This document shows, in pieces, positions 1 to 7,447 of a DNA stretch of 64,000 bases; the stretch's first letter is position 1, and the number at the start of each line of letters is the position of its first letter. Source of the stretch: Myroides sp. 1354. GTDB lineage: Bacteria > Bacteroidota > Bacteroidia > Flavobacteriales > Flavobacteriaceae. The stretch lies in NCBI RefSeq assembly GCF_030324495.1, contig NZ_JACAGN010000008.1, positions 62,001-126,000 of the forward strand. Direction: 5' to 3'. Both the position numbers and the translations under genes were made by a program. The notes beneath the pieces were generated by a model. That model was not told the origin of the DNA and made no database searches. It saw only the letters and a list, made by a program, of their open reading frames with translations.

Positions 1-2
1 AA

Positions 3-737
3 TTGATGTATGCCCACAACCGCTACAGTTTTTTGATTTGCATTCAAGGAATGGACACCGCAGGAAAAGATAGTCTCATTCGAGAAGTATTTAAGTCATT
101 TAACGCTAGAGGTGTGGTGGTGCAAAGCTTTAAGAAGCCCACATCTACTGAATTAGAACACGATTATTTATGGCGACATTATATCGCTCTACCAGAAAAA
201 GGAAAATTTACCGTTTTTAATCGCACCCATTATGAAAATGTATTAGTTTCTCGAGTACACCCAGAAATTGTGTTGAATGAGCGCTTGCCTCAAATTACGA
301 ACACAGAGGAGATTGGAGAAGAATTCTGGGAGAAGCGATACAAGGAAATTAGCAATTTTGAAGAGCATATCAGTAATAATGGAGTGATTGTGCTCAAGTT
401 TTTTTTGCATTTGAGTAAAGAAGAGCAAAAAAAGCGCATTTTACGTCGTTTAGGTAAGGAAAAACACCATTGGAAATTTGCTCCAGAAGATGTCCGCGAA
501 CGGGAGTTTTGGGAGGAATATCAAAAATATTATGAAGAAGTTATCGAAAAAACAAGCACAAGCGAATGTCCATGGTATGTGATTCCCGCAGATAATAAAG
601 GATTGGGACGTTATATTTTCGCCAATATTTTATTGGAAATTACCCAGCGATTGACCGATGTTAGTTTGCCTGAATTACCAGAAGACATCAAAGAAAATTT
701 GTCGAAGTACAAAGAGCGTTTGCTCAATGAAGAATAG
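3..737 (+). CDS. PPK2-family polyphosphate kinase (5' end outside window)
   Basis: Polyphosphate:nucleotide phosphotransferase of the PPK2 family, which moves phosphate between polyphosphate and nucleotides in the cytoplasm. The visible part starts just before the P-loop: Walker A GMDTAGKDS lies about 16 residues in, followed by SFKKPTSTELEHDYLWRHY, the Walker-B-like VFNRTHYENVLVSRVHPE, and the lid/C-terminal WKFAPEDVRERE and TSTSECPWYVIPADNK typical of the class with the HYEDVLVxRVH signature. The family is usually about 270-300 residues and has a helical N-terminus missing here, so the true start is probably upstream of base 1. A strong terminator follows the stop codon. Family assignment is secure; the preferred direction and nucleotide cannot be read from sequence. 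Confidence 0.88.
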   Translation: MMYAHNRYSFLICIQGMDTAGKDSLIREVFKSFNARGVVVQSFKKPTSTELEHDYLWRHYIALPEKGKFTVFNRTHYENVLVSRVHPEIVLNERLPQITNTEEIGEEFWEKRYKEISNFEEHISNNGVIVLKFFLHLSKEEQKKRILRRLGKEKHHWKFAPEDVREREFWEEYQKYYEEVIEKTSTSECPWYVIPADNKGLGRYIFANILLEITQRLTDVSLPELPEDIKENLSKYKERLLNEE

Positions 738-749
738 AAACTATACATT

Positions 750-785
750 AAAAAGAGGGAAGCTTGACTCTCCTCTTTTTATGAA
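750..785 (+). terminator. Rho-independent terminator after the PPK2 gene
   Basis: Perfect 9-bp stem AAAAAGAGG / CCTCTTTTT separated by 13 bases, with the T-rich arm forming the tract. It lies 12 bases after the PPK2 stop codon. Confidence 0.8.
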
Positions 786-867
786 ACTTAGGAGATAGGA
801 CAGCATGCTTTCGTCATTCTTTATAAAGAATTTGTTAACCTGACTGATTCTTTCATTTTCAAGTCAG

Positions 868-875
868 TATATTTG
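868..875 (+). promoter_or_regulatory. Putative -7 box for the MATE gene
   Basis: TATATTTG matches the Bacteroidota -7 consensus TAnnTTTG, 16 bases before the MATE start codon. No clear TTG -33 element lies 19-20 bases upstream, so this is only half a promoter. Confidence 0.45.
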
Positions 876-891
876 CACAAATTTTTAGTAC

Positions 892-2271
892 ATGAATCTT
901 TCTATTTATATCAAAGAATTTCGATACAATATTCAATTAGCTTATCCGATTATTTTAGCCATGTTAGGACATACTGTGGTTGGGGTAATCGACAATATCA
1001 TGGTAGGAAAAATTGGACCAACAGAATTAGCAGCCGCTTCATTGGCTAATAGTTTTGTATTTATTGCAATTTCTTTAGGAGTAGGATTTTCTACTGCTAT
1101 TACACCATTTGTAGCGAAGAGTGATGCCGCTCATGATTTAGAAGAAGGACGATCTACTTTTGTCAATGGATTGTTTCTATGTACAGTAGTAGGTGTTGTA
1201 CTGTTTTCAATTATTTTTTTAGCAAAACCCTTTTTGGTTTATATGGGGCAACCTGAGGAAGTAACGGTATTGGCTAAACCCTTTTTAGACATTGTAGCAC
1301 TATCGATTATTCCTTTAGTCATGTATCAAGGGTATAAGCAATTTGCAGATGGAAAATCACAAACGAAAAACTCCATGTACGCGACGTTAATCTGTAATGG
1401 AGTGAACTTGTTGTTTAACTATTTACTGATTTATGGAATTTGGATTTTCCCAACGCTGGGCATGCTAGGTGCAGCCTATGGAACTTTAATTTCTCGCATT
1501 GTGATGATTATTTACATGCATTTTGCCTTGAAAAGACAAGAGATGTTTAAGCCGTATATGAGTAAGTTGAGTTTGAGCGAAATTAAAAAAAGCGTACTAA
1601 AGCAGATTACAAAAATAGGAGTACCTTCGGGATTAATGAGTTTCTTTGAGGTAGCTTTATTTGTAGGAGCCGTTTGGTTATCTGGAATGTTGGGAACAGT
1701 TTCTCAAGCAGCCAATCAAATTGCCTTAAGCATGTCTTCCATGACCTTTATGTTTGCCAGTGGTCTGGGAGTAGCCGCGACAATTCGCGTCGGAAATCAG
1801 ATGGGATTGAAGAACTATACGCATATGAGAACGGTAGCTCGTTCAATTATGTTGATGGCTTTGGGAATCTATGTTCTTTTTGCGTTGTTGTTTGTTGCTT
1901 TCCACAATTATATTCCCCTGCTTTTCTTGGATGCTAAAGATGCAGCGAATGCGTTGATGAATGAGGAAGTAATCAAAATAGCCGGACAACTGTTATTAGT
2001 AGCTGCTATTTTTCAAATTTCTGATTGTATGCAGGTCGTAACGCTTGGTGCTTTACGCGGATTACAAGACGTAAATGTACCCATGGTTATTACTTTTGTT
2101 TCGTATTGGATTGTGGGATTTCCTTTGTCTATTTATTTAAGTCTGTACACGAGTATTGGTACACCTGGAATTTGGATTGGATTACTTGCTGGATTAACTG
2201 CTGCCGCTATTCTGCTATACGCACGTTTTTACCAAATATCCAATCGATTGATTAATAATAATTTAAATTAA
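892..2271 (+). CDS. MATE family multidrug efflux transporter (NorM-like)
   Basis: Inner-membrane MATE antiporter, expected to export cationic drugs or metabolites using a sodium or proton gradient. The 459-residue product has the family's usual length and about 12 hydrophobic segments. N-terminal features LAYPIILAMLGHTVVGVIDNIMVGKIGPTELAAASLANS and the second-half pattern QAANQIALSMSSMTFMFASGLGVAATIRVGNQMG are typical MatE repeats. The ATG lies 16 bases after a TAnnTTTG box. A small conserved gene starts 7 bases after the stop and is probably cotranscribed. Substrate cannot be predicted. Confidence 0.9.
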   Translation: MNLSIYIKEFRYNIQLAYPIILAMLGHTVVGVIDNIMVGKIGPTELAAASLANSFVFIAISLGVGFSTAITPFVAKSDAAHDLEEGRSTFVNGLFLCTVVGVVLFSIIFLAKPFLVYMGQPEEVTVLAKPFLDIVALSIIPLVMYQGYKQFADGKSQTKNSMYATLICNGVNLLFNYLLIYGIWIFPTLGMLGAAYGTLISRIVMIIYMHFALKRQEMFKPYMSKLSLSEIKKSVLKQITKIGVPSGLMSFFEVALFVGAVWLSGMLGTVSQAANQIALSMSSMTFMFASGLGVAATIRVGNQMGLKNYTHMRTVARSIMLMALGIYVLFALLFVAFHNYIPLLFLDAKDAANALMNEEVIKIAGQLLLVAAIFQISDCMQVVTLGALRGLQDVNVPMVITFVSYWIVGFPLSIYLSLYTSIGTPGIWIGLLAGLTAAAILLYARFYQISNRLINNNLN

Positions 2272-2278
2272 CTATATA

Positions 2279-2524
2279 ATGCAATTACCAAAATTTGTTT
2301 TAGCAGATAATACAGATCATTTAGATGATATCTTTATTATACACTTAGAGTTTCCTCGTTTTATCATCAATTTAAACACAGATGAAATTGAGTTTTTAGA
2401 AACAATTGAAGAGTCAGAAGAGTCAGAAGTAGAAGCAGAAATGGAAGCTTTAGTGGTACAAGCTGGAGAATTCTACGAAAGAGAAATGGCAAGATATGTA
2501 GAATCAGAAGAGTTAGAAGACTAA
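2279..2524 (+). CDS. Small acidic conserved hypothetical protein
   Basis: An 81-residue acidic protein with no signal peptide or membrane segment. The N-terminal part (residues 1-45, KFVLADNTDHLDDIFIIHLE and FPRFIINLNTDEIEFLE) looks like a compact conserved fold I associate with Bacteroidetes proteins of unknown function. The C-terminal half is a glutamate-rich helix ending in EFYEREMARYVE. It starts 7 bases after the MATE stop and is followed by a strong terminator, so it closes a two-gene operon. Function unknown. Confidence 0.7.
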   Translation: MQLPKFVLADNTDHLDDIFIIHLEFPRFIINLNTDEIEFLETIEESEESEVEAEMEALVVQAGEFYEREMARYVESEELED

Positions 2525-2544
2525 TTCCTTTGAATCAAGAGTCC

Positions 2545-2585
2545 AAAACAGCGGTAAAGAATTCTCTTTCACCGCTGTTTTTTTG
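2545..2585 (+). terminator. Terminator closing the MATE operon
   Basis: Perfect stem AAAACAGCGGT / ACCGCTGTTTT with a 15-base loop, followed by a run of T. Confidence 0.85.
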
Positions 2586-2793
2586 TATTAATTTATCAGT
2601 AAAACTACTCTTTTATGCGGTTTGAATGCGGATTGTGGATTTTTGTACTTTGTGTTTTAGTGCAAATGATGCATTTAAGTACGATTTTCAGTGTATTATT
2701 TTAACTATTAAAACGATTGCTAATAAAAGATTTCGCTTTTAGTAGTAATGCTATTTTGAAACCTTAAAAAAGGAGGAAAGGGTTAAAATTCCC

Positions 2794-2801
2794 TACCTTT
2801 G
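2794..2801 (+). promoter_or_regulatory. Putative -7 box for the fsr-like gene
   Basis: TACCTTTG fits TAnnTTTG and ends 20 bases before the start codon at 2822. No convincing TTG -33 motif was seen. The rest of 2586-2793 shows no gene or obvious structure. Confidence 0.45.
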
Positions 2802-2821
2802 TGTACTTGAAAATTTAGGGT

Positions 2822-4063
2822 ATGAACAAAATTTTAAGTATCCAACATAAAGTGTTGGAAAAGGTTAATAAGCAAACAGTATCGCATCAGACGGTGTATC
2901 CAATCTTACTGGCGATTAGTTTCGGACACTTGTGTAACGACTTATTACAAGCAGTTGTTCCTGCAACGTATCCACTATTAAAAGAGAACTATCAATTGAG
3001 TTTTGCACAAATTGGATTGATTACCTTCTTTTATCAAATGTCTTCTTCTTTATTACAACCTTTAGTGGGGAATTATACAGATAAAAAACCTCAACCGTAT
3101 TCTCAAATTTACGGTATGTTGTGTACGACATTGGGAGTGATTTTACTAGCTTTTGCCCCAAGTTACCTCTGGGTATTGGTTGCGGTAACTTGTATTGGAA
3201 TAGGTTCGTCTATCTTCCATCCCGAGTCGTCACGTGTTTCGTATGTGGCCTCTGGTGGGAAACGAAGTTTAGCCCAATCCATTTTTCAAATTGGAGGAAA
3301 TACGGGTACCGCTTTAGCGCCTTTGTTAGTGGCTTGGATTGTTTTACCGACAGGACAGCAACAGTTGCTTTGGTTCGTTGCCATTGCCATTGTAGCTCAA
3401 TTTGTCTACTATGCAATAGGAACGTGGTATAAGGGAGTGTTGAGTCATGCAGCTACTAAACAAAAAAAGAAAATTCTAATTCCCGCGTTATCCTCATTCA
3501 GAGTCAATAGTGCTATTGTTGTGCTTTTACTCTTGATTTTTTCGAAGTATTTTTATGTAGCGAGTATCTCTAGTTACTTCCAATTTTATACCATGGATAA
3601 ATTTGGAATTACAGAAGTACAAGCTCAAGTATACTTATTTTACTTTTTAATTGCCGTAGCCTTGGGTACGTTAATTGGCGGTTTCTTGGGGGATAAGGTA
3701 GGACGTAAATACATTATTTGGTTTTCTGTTCTTGGAGCAGCGCCTTTTACGTTGCTATTACCTCATGTAGATTTAGCTTGGACAGGTATTTTGATTGTTG
3801 TCATTGGGTTTATTATTTCTTCTGCTTTTCCTTCTATTTTAGTTTATGCACAAGAATTATTACCTAAGAAAATCGGGATGGTATCTGGGTTGTTTTACGG
3901 TTTTGCCTTTGGAATGGGAGGATTAGGATCTGCGCTGTTAGGCTGGTGGGCCGATCATACTTCGATTGAGTACATCTACAGCGTTTGTGCGTATTTACCA
4001 TTGATCGGTATTATTGCTTGTTTTTTACCCAATATGAAAAAAGTTACTTTTAGAGAAGAATAG
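2822..4063 (+). CDS. fsr: MFS transporter, fosmidomycin-resistance (Fsr) type
   Basis: Major facilitator superfamily exporter of the Fsr type. The 413-residue product has about 12 hydrophobic segments and the characteristic start SFGHLCNDLLQAVVPATYPLLKENYQLS, followed by the motif-A-like loop GNYTDKKPQP and a second-half equivalent GGFLGDKVGRKY. E. coli Fsr confers fosmidomycin resistance, but the natural substrate in Bacteroidetes is unknown. It is monocistronic and converges on mgtE, sharing a bidirectional terminator. Confidence 0.85.
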   Translation: MNKILSIQHKVLEKVNKQTVSHQTVYPILLAISFGHLCNDLLQAVVPATYPLLKENYQLSFAQIGLITFFYQMSSSLLQPLVGNYTDKKPQPYSQIYGMLCTTLGVILLAFAPSYLWVLVAVTCIGIGSSIFHPESSRVSYVASGGKRSLAQSIFQIGGNTGTALAPLLVAWIVLPTGQQQLLWFVAIAIVAQFVYYAIGTWYKGVLSHAATKQKKKILIPALSSFRVNSAIVVLLLLIFSKYFYVASISSYFQFYTMDKFGITEVQAQVYLFYFLIAVALGTLIGGFLGDKVGRKYIIWFSVLGAAPFTLLLPHVDLAWTGILIVVIGFIISSAFPSILVYAQELLPKKIGMVSGLFYGFAFGMGGLGSALLGWWADHTSIEYIYSVCAYLPLIGIIACFLPNMKKVTFREE

Positions 4064-4098
4064 GTTATTACTTCAAAATATAAGCGTTTTTACACTAT

Positions 4099-4134
4099 AA
4101 AAAAATCCGATGCATTTGATGCATCGGATTTTTT
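4099..4134. terminator. Bidirectional terminator between fsr and mgtE
   Basis: AAAAAATCCGATGCAT pairs with ATGCATCGGATTTTTT around a 4-base loop, giving A and T tracts for both converging genes. Confidence 0.85.
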
Positions 4135-4151
4135 GTATGAATAGAAGTGAT

Positions 4152-5465
4152 TTACAATAGTTTTCCTGTAAGGAATAAGGCTGCAATGGTAAAGTAGATT
4201 ATCAATCCTGAAACGTCTACTAAGGTTGCAACAAAAGGGGCAGAGGCCGTTGCGGGGTCCATACCAAACTTTTTCAAAACAAAAGGAATAATAGATCCAG
4301 ATAAGGTTCCCCATAACACGATGAATAAGAGTGAAATCGAAACACTTAAGCCGACATACAACCAAAATTCACCATAGTCGTAGATTCCCGTTTCTTGCCA
4401 AATGAAAATGCGCACAAAACCAATGATTCCCAAAATACCTCCCAGCATCAAACCAGAAGCAATTTCCTTGCGCATAACATACCACCAATCACTGAGTTTT
4501 AGCTCTCCCAATGCCATGGCACGAATGATTAAAGAGGCCGCTTGTGAACCAGAGTTTCCTCCACTGGAAATGATTAAAGGAACAAATAAGGCTAAGACAA
4601 CCGCTTTTTCAATTTCTTGATCGTAGTAACTCATGGCCGAAGCGGTTAACATTTCACCTAAAAATAGAACAATTAACCATCCGGCACGTTTTTTTACTAA
4701 TTCAAATAGGGGAGTATGCGTATAGGATAAATCTAATTCTTCCATCCCCCCAAACTTTTGAATGTCCTCCGTATCACGTTCCTTAATTTTATCTAAAATA
4801 TCATCAAAAGTTACAATTCCGACTAGAACACCTTTTTCTGTGATAATAGGTAAAGCAGAACGATCGTATTTCTCAAAGTCATCAAAAGCATCCTCCATTG
4901 GAGTGGTTGTGACTAAAGAAACAAAGTTATGGTCGATAAGATCTGCAATTAAGGTCTCTTCGTCCGCCATTAATAATTGTCCGATTTTTAAGTCATCAAT
5001 CAGAACATTGTGTTCATCAACAACGTAAATATAGTTTAACGTTTCTGCCTTTTTTCCATATTTTTTAATGTGTTGAAAAACTTGTTTAACGGTTTTATTT
5101 GCTTTGGTCTGAATGTATAAAGGCGTCATTAAACGCGCAATACTATCTTCTTTGTATCCTATTAAATTCAAAGCAATTTGCTTTTCTGTATCGTTTAATA
5201 GGTTGATCGAATACTTGATTAATTCATCAGGAAAATTTTCTAATAATTCCGTTCTATCATCTGGCTCTAAATTATTTAATACTTCAGCATAATCTTCACG
5301 CGTCATGCTGCGCACAATCTCTTCCTGAATATTAATCTCTAAAAATGAAAACACTTCGACCTTCAGCTCGGGGGAGAGTTTTAAGAAATGGAGATTTCGT
5401 TCTCTTCTTCTCATTTCTGAAATAGCTTCAGCAATGTCGGCTGGGTGCATATCTTTAAAAAACAT
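4152..5465 (-). CDS. mgtE: Magnesium transporter MgtE
   Basis: Magnesium channel of the MgtE family. Order of parts: alpha-helical N domain (about residues 1-105, with MHPADIAEAI and LNNLEPDDRTELLENF), a CBS pair (about 110-240, with RSALPIITEKGVLVGIVTFDDILD), then a five-segment membrane domain carrying the pore motifs PLIISSGGNSGSQAASLIIRAMALGE and DPATASAPFVATLVD. The product is 437 residues against about 450 in well-known members. It begins directly at the MHPAD helix, so the first helix of the N domain may be missing or the real start may lie further upstream at a non-ATG codon. In known members the N and CBS domains sense magnesium and close the pore. Confidence 0.92.
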   Translation of the reverse strand: MFFKDMHPADIAEAISEMRRRERNLHFLKLSPELKVEVFSFLEINIQEEIVRSMTREDYAEVLNNLEPDDRTELLENFPDELIKYSINLLNDTEKQIALNLIGYKEDSIARLMTPLYIQTKANKTVKQVFQHIKKYGKKAETLNYIYVVDEHNVLIDDLKIGQLLMADEETLIADLIDHNFVSLVTTTPMEDAFDDFEKYDRSALPIITEKGVLVGIVTFDDILDKIKERDTEDIQKFGGMEELDLSYTHTPLFELVKKRAGWLIVLFLGEMLTASAMSYYDQEIEKAVVLALFVPLIISSGGNSGSQAASLIIRAMALGELKLSDWWYVMRKEIASGLMLGGILGIIGFVRIFIWQETGIYDYGEFWLYVGLSVSISLLFIVLWGTLSGSIIPFVLKKFGMDPATASAPFVATLVDVSGLIIYFTIAALFLTGKLL

Positions 5466-5513
5466 AGTTAGATTTTTATAAAGTGTTTAACAATCATTTT
5501 TTCAATTCGAATG

Positions 5514-5521
5514 CAAAAGTA
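5514..5521 (-). promoter_or_regulatory. Putative -7 box for mgtE
   Basis: On the minus strand TACTTTTG fits TAnnTTTG, about 50 bases upstream of the mgtE start. No -33 motif at the usual distance. Confidence 0.3.
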
Positions 5522-5618
5522 AAGCTTAGATATAGGAAATTAAAATTTCTAATCATATTCTAATAATAAAGTTAAACAAAATTAAGCAGACTAGGAGTTA
5601 GGAGGAGGTTATATTTTG

Positions 5619-5765
5619 TTTGTTGATTGGTGTTTGTTGTTTGTTGTTTGTTGATTGGTGTTTGGTGTTTGGTGTTTGTTGATTGTTGATTGGTGTTTGT
5701 TGTTTGTTGTTTGTTGTTTGGTGTTTGGTGTTTGTTGTTTGGTGTTTGTTGTTTGGTGTTTGGTG
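5619..5765. repeat. Heptanucleotide tandem array, family A (21 units)
   Basis: Twenty-one uninterrupted 7-bp units that all fit WTTGKTG (TTTGTTG, ATTGGTG, TTTGGTG or ATTGTTG), 147 bp in exact register. Reading it as protein gives only NTKHQTPN-type repeats, so it is not coding. It lies in the 538-base gap between mgtE and the end of rmuC. The same family occurs at 38373-38484 and 51779-51799 in the opposite orientation. Confidence 0.9.
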
Positions 5766-5916
5766 AAATCGGAACGAAGTGAAAATCGAAACAAAGTGAA
5801 AATCGAAACGAAGTGAAAATCGAAACGAAGTGAAGATTCATCGAACACCAAAATAAATATAAAATAGGTGAGATATATTCATCGAACACCAAAATAAATA
5901 TAAAATAGGTGAGATA
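5765..5916. repeat. Composite dispersed repeat, copy 1
   Basis: Begins at the end of the heptamer array with four 16-17-bp units of the type GAAAATCGAAACGAAGT (5765-5831). These are followed by two copies of a 40-bp block starting ATTCATCGAACACC and ending AGGTGAGATA (5836-5875 and 5877-5916). A shorter copy of the same composite is at 17041-17116. No coding potential was recognised. The remaining bases 5466-5618 and 5917-6003 hold nothing else I can name. Confidence 0.85.
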
Positions 5917-6003
5917 GATGGTGCCTTTTTGTTTAAAGTAAATACCTTTTTATTTCAGTAAAACCAACCGATACCTCTTAACTGATTTCTGCTAACCCAC
6001 TCT

Positions 6004-7314
6004 CTATTCTTGAAGTAAATCAGGATCAATCGTTTTCTTTGTCTTAGCGCCCATATCTTTTAATTTCTGAACGGAAGTCAGCAAGTTTCCTTTTCCTAGA
6101 CTCAGCTTGTTAAATGCGCTGTCGTATTCGTTTCTTGTTTCGTCCAGTTTTCGACCTATTTTGGTTAAATCGTTGATCAATCCTACAAATTTATCGTGTA
6201 ACAAACCAGCTTGTCTAGCAATTTCATAGGCATTCTCTTGCTGTTTTTGTTGACGCCAAATGGTTTCTACCGTGCGTAAAGTAGCGAGTAGAGTAGAAGG
6301 AGTAACAATGACAATATTCTTTTCAAAAGCTTTGGTATATAGTGTGTTATCAGCATTAATTGCTATAGAAAAAGCGGTTTCAATTGGAATAAACAACAAG
6401 ACAAAATCAGGACTAGTACCTTTATAAAGTTCGTAGTAATTTTTATCCGATAAGTTTTCGATATGCCTTTTAATCGAGAGAATATGCTCTTGTAAATAGC
6501 GGTTTTGCTCCTGTTTCTCGGTTGTGTTGATGTATTGCTCATAAGCAACCAAAGAAACCTTAGAATCGACGACTAAATGACGGTGATCAGGCAAATAAAT
6601 CACAACATCCGGTTGGAGGCGATTGCCGTTATCACTTGTATAACTTTGTTGGGTTTTATATTCTCTATCTTTTTCTAACCCTGATTTTTCCAACACACTT
6701 TCCAAAATCATCTCCCCCCAATTCCCTTGCATTTTGTTATCGCCTTTTAAAGCTTTGGTCAGGTTAAGGGTTTCTTCACTCATTTTAGCGTGCACTTGCT
6801 GCAAACCAAAAATTTGTTGACGTAGAGCGGCATGATGATCAATACTCTCCTTGTGCGTTTGCTCTACTTTCTGTTCAAACAAGCCTATCTTCTCTTGTAG
6901 GGGAGTAAGAATTGTTTCCATTTGGACTTTGTTGAGTTGAGTGAACTTATCACTTTTTTCTTCTAGGATTTTGTTGGCTAGATTTTCAAATTGTGTGGTG
7001 AATTGCTCTTGCAAGGCCAGGGTTTGTTTTTGTTGTACTTCTAGTTTTTCTTTGAAGTTAGCAATCTCCGTTTCTCGAATGGAAATACGGGCAATCAATT
7101 CTTGATTGTCTTGTCTTACTAGTTCTGTTTGTTCTTCTAGTTTGTGCTTTTCTTGTTGTAACTGTTGATTTTGCTGAGTAAGAAATTCTTTTTCAGCTAG
7201 CAGTTGCAAAGTCTCAGCGGTAGTTGAAGATGATTTGGATGTCTTTTTTCCAAGGAGAAAAACGATGATTAAAACAGCAAGGACCAAAAGTCCAAAAGTA
7301 ATTTCTTGCGGCAT
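6004..7314 (-). CDS. rmuC: DNA recombination protein RmuC
   Basis: RmuC-family protein, a putative nuclease-fold protein that limits inversions at repeats in E. coli. An N-terminal membrane anchor (residues 5-22, TFGLLVLAVLIIVFLLGK) precedes a long glutamine-rich coiled coil (about 35-170). The conserved RmuC domain (about 190-400) follows, with KMQGNWGEMILESVLEKSGL, QPDVVIYLPDHRHLVVDSKVSL and IVIVTPSTLLATLRTV. The 436-residue length is normal. A TAnnTTTG-like box (TATTTTTG on the minus strand, 7337-7344) sits just upstream of the start. Confidence 0.9.
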   Translation of the reverse strand: MPQEITFGLLVLAVLIIVFLLGKKTSKSSSTTAETLQLLAEKEFLTQQNQQLQQEKHKLEEQTELVRQDNQELIARISIRETEIANFKEKLEVQQKQTLALQEQFTTQFENLANKILEEKSDKFTQLNKVQMETILTPLQEKIGLFEQKVEQTHKESIDHHAALRQQIFGLQQVHAKMSEETLNLTKALKGDNKMQGNWGEMILESVLEKSGLEKDREYKTQQSYTSDNGNRLQPDVVIYLPDHRHLVVDSKVSLVAYEQYINTTEKQEQNRYLQEHILSIKRHIENLSDKNYYELYKGTSPDFVLLFIPIETAFSIAINADNTLYTKAFEKNIVIVTPSTLLATLRTVETIWRQQKQQENAYEIARQAGLLHDKFVGLINDLTKIGRKLDETRNEYDSAFNKLSLGKGNLLTSVQKLKDMGAKTKKTIDPDLLQE

Positions 7315-7392
7315 AGTACAACATTTGAATATCCCTCAAAAATAGCGAATATTGAGCGGTTCTCTTGTATTTAAGTTGTCCTTATTTATAGC

Positions 7393-7427
7393 AAAAAAGG
7401 CTAGCTAAATGAATAGCTAACCTTTTT
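7393..7427 (-). terminator. Terminator after carB
   Basis: AAAAAGG-C-TAGCTA pairs with TAGCTA-A-CCTTTTT with one internal mismatch and a 6-base loop. The T tract falls on the minus-strand transcript downstream of carB. Confidence 0.75.
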
Positions 7428-7447
7428 GTTATGAGGGTAAATGGATT

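Noticed and set aside
5572..5892. Minus-strand open frames encoding repeated Asn-Thr-Lys-Gln-Pro residues
   Set aside because: They are direct translations of the 7-bp tandem array and the composite repeat, in more than one frame, so they are repeat artefacts.
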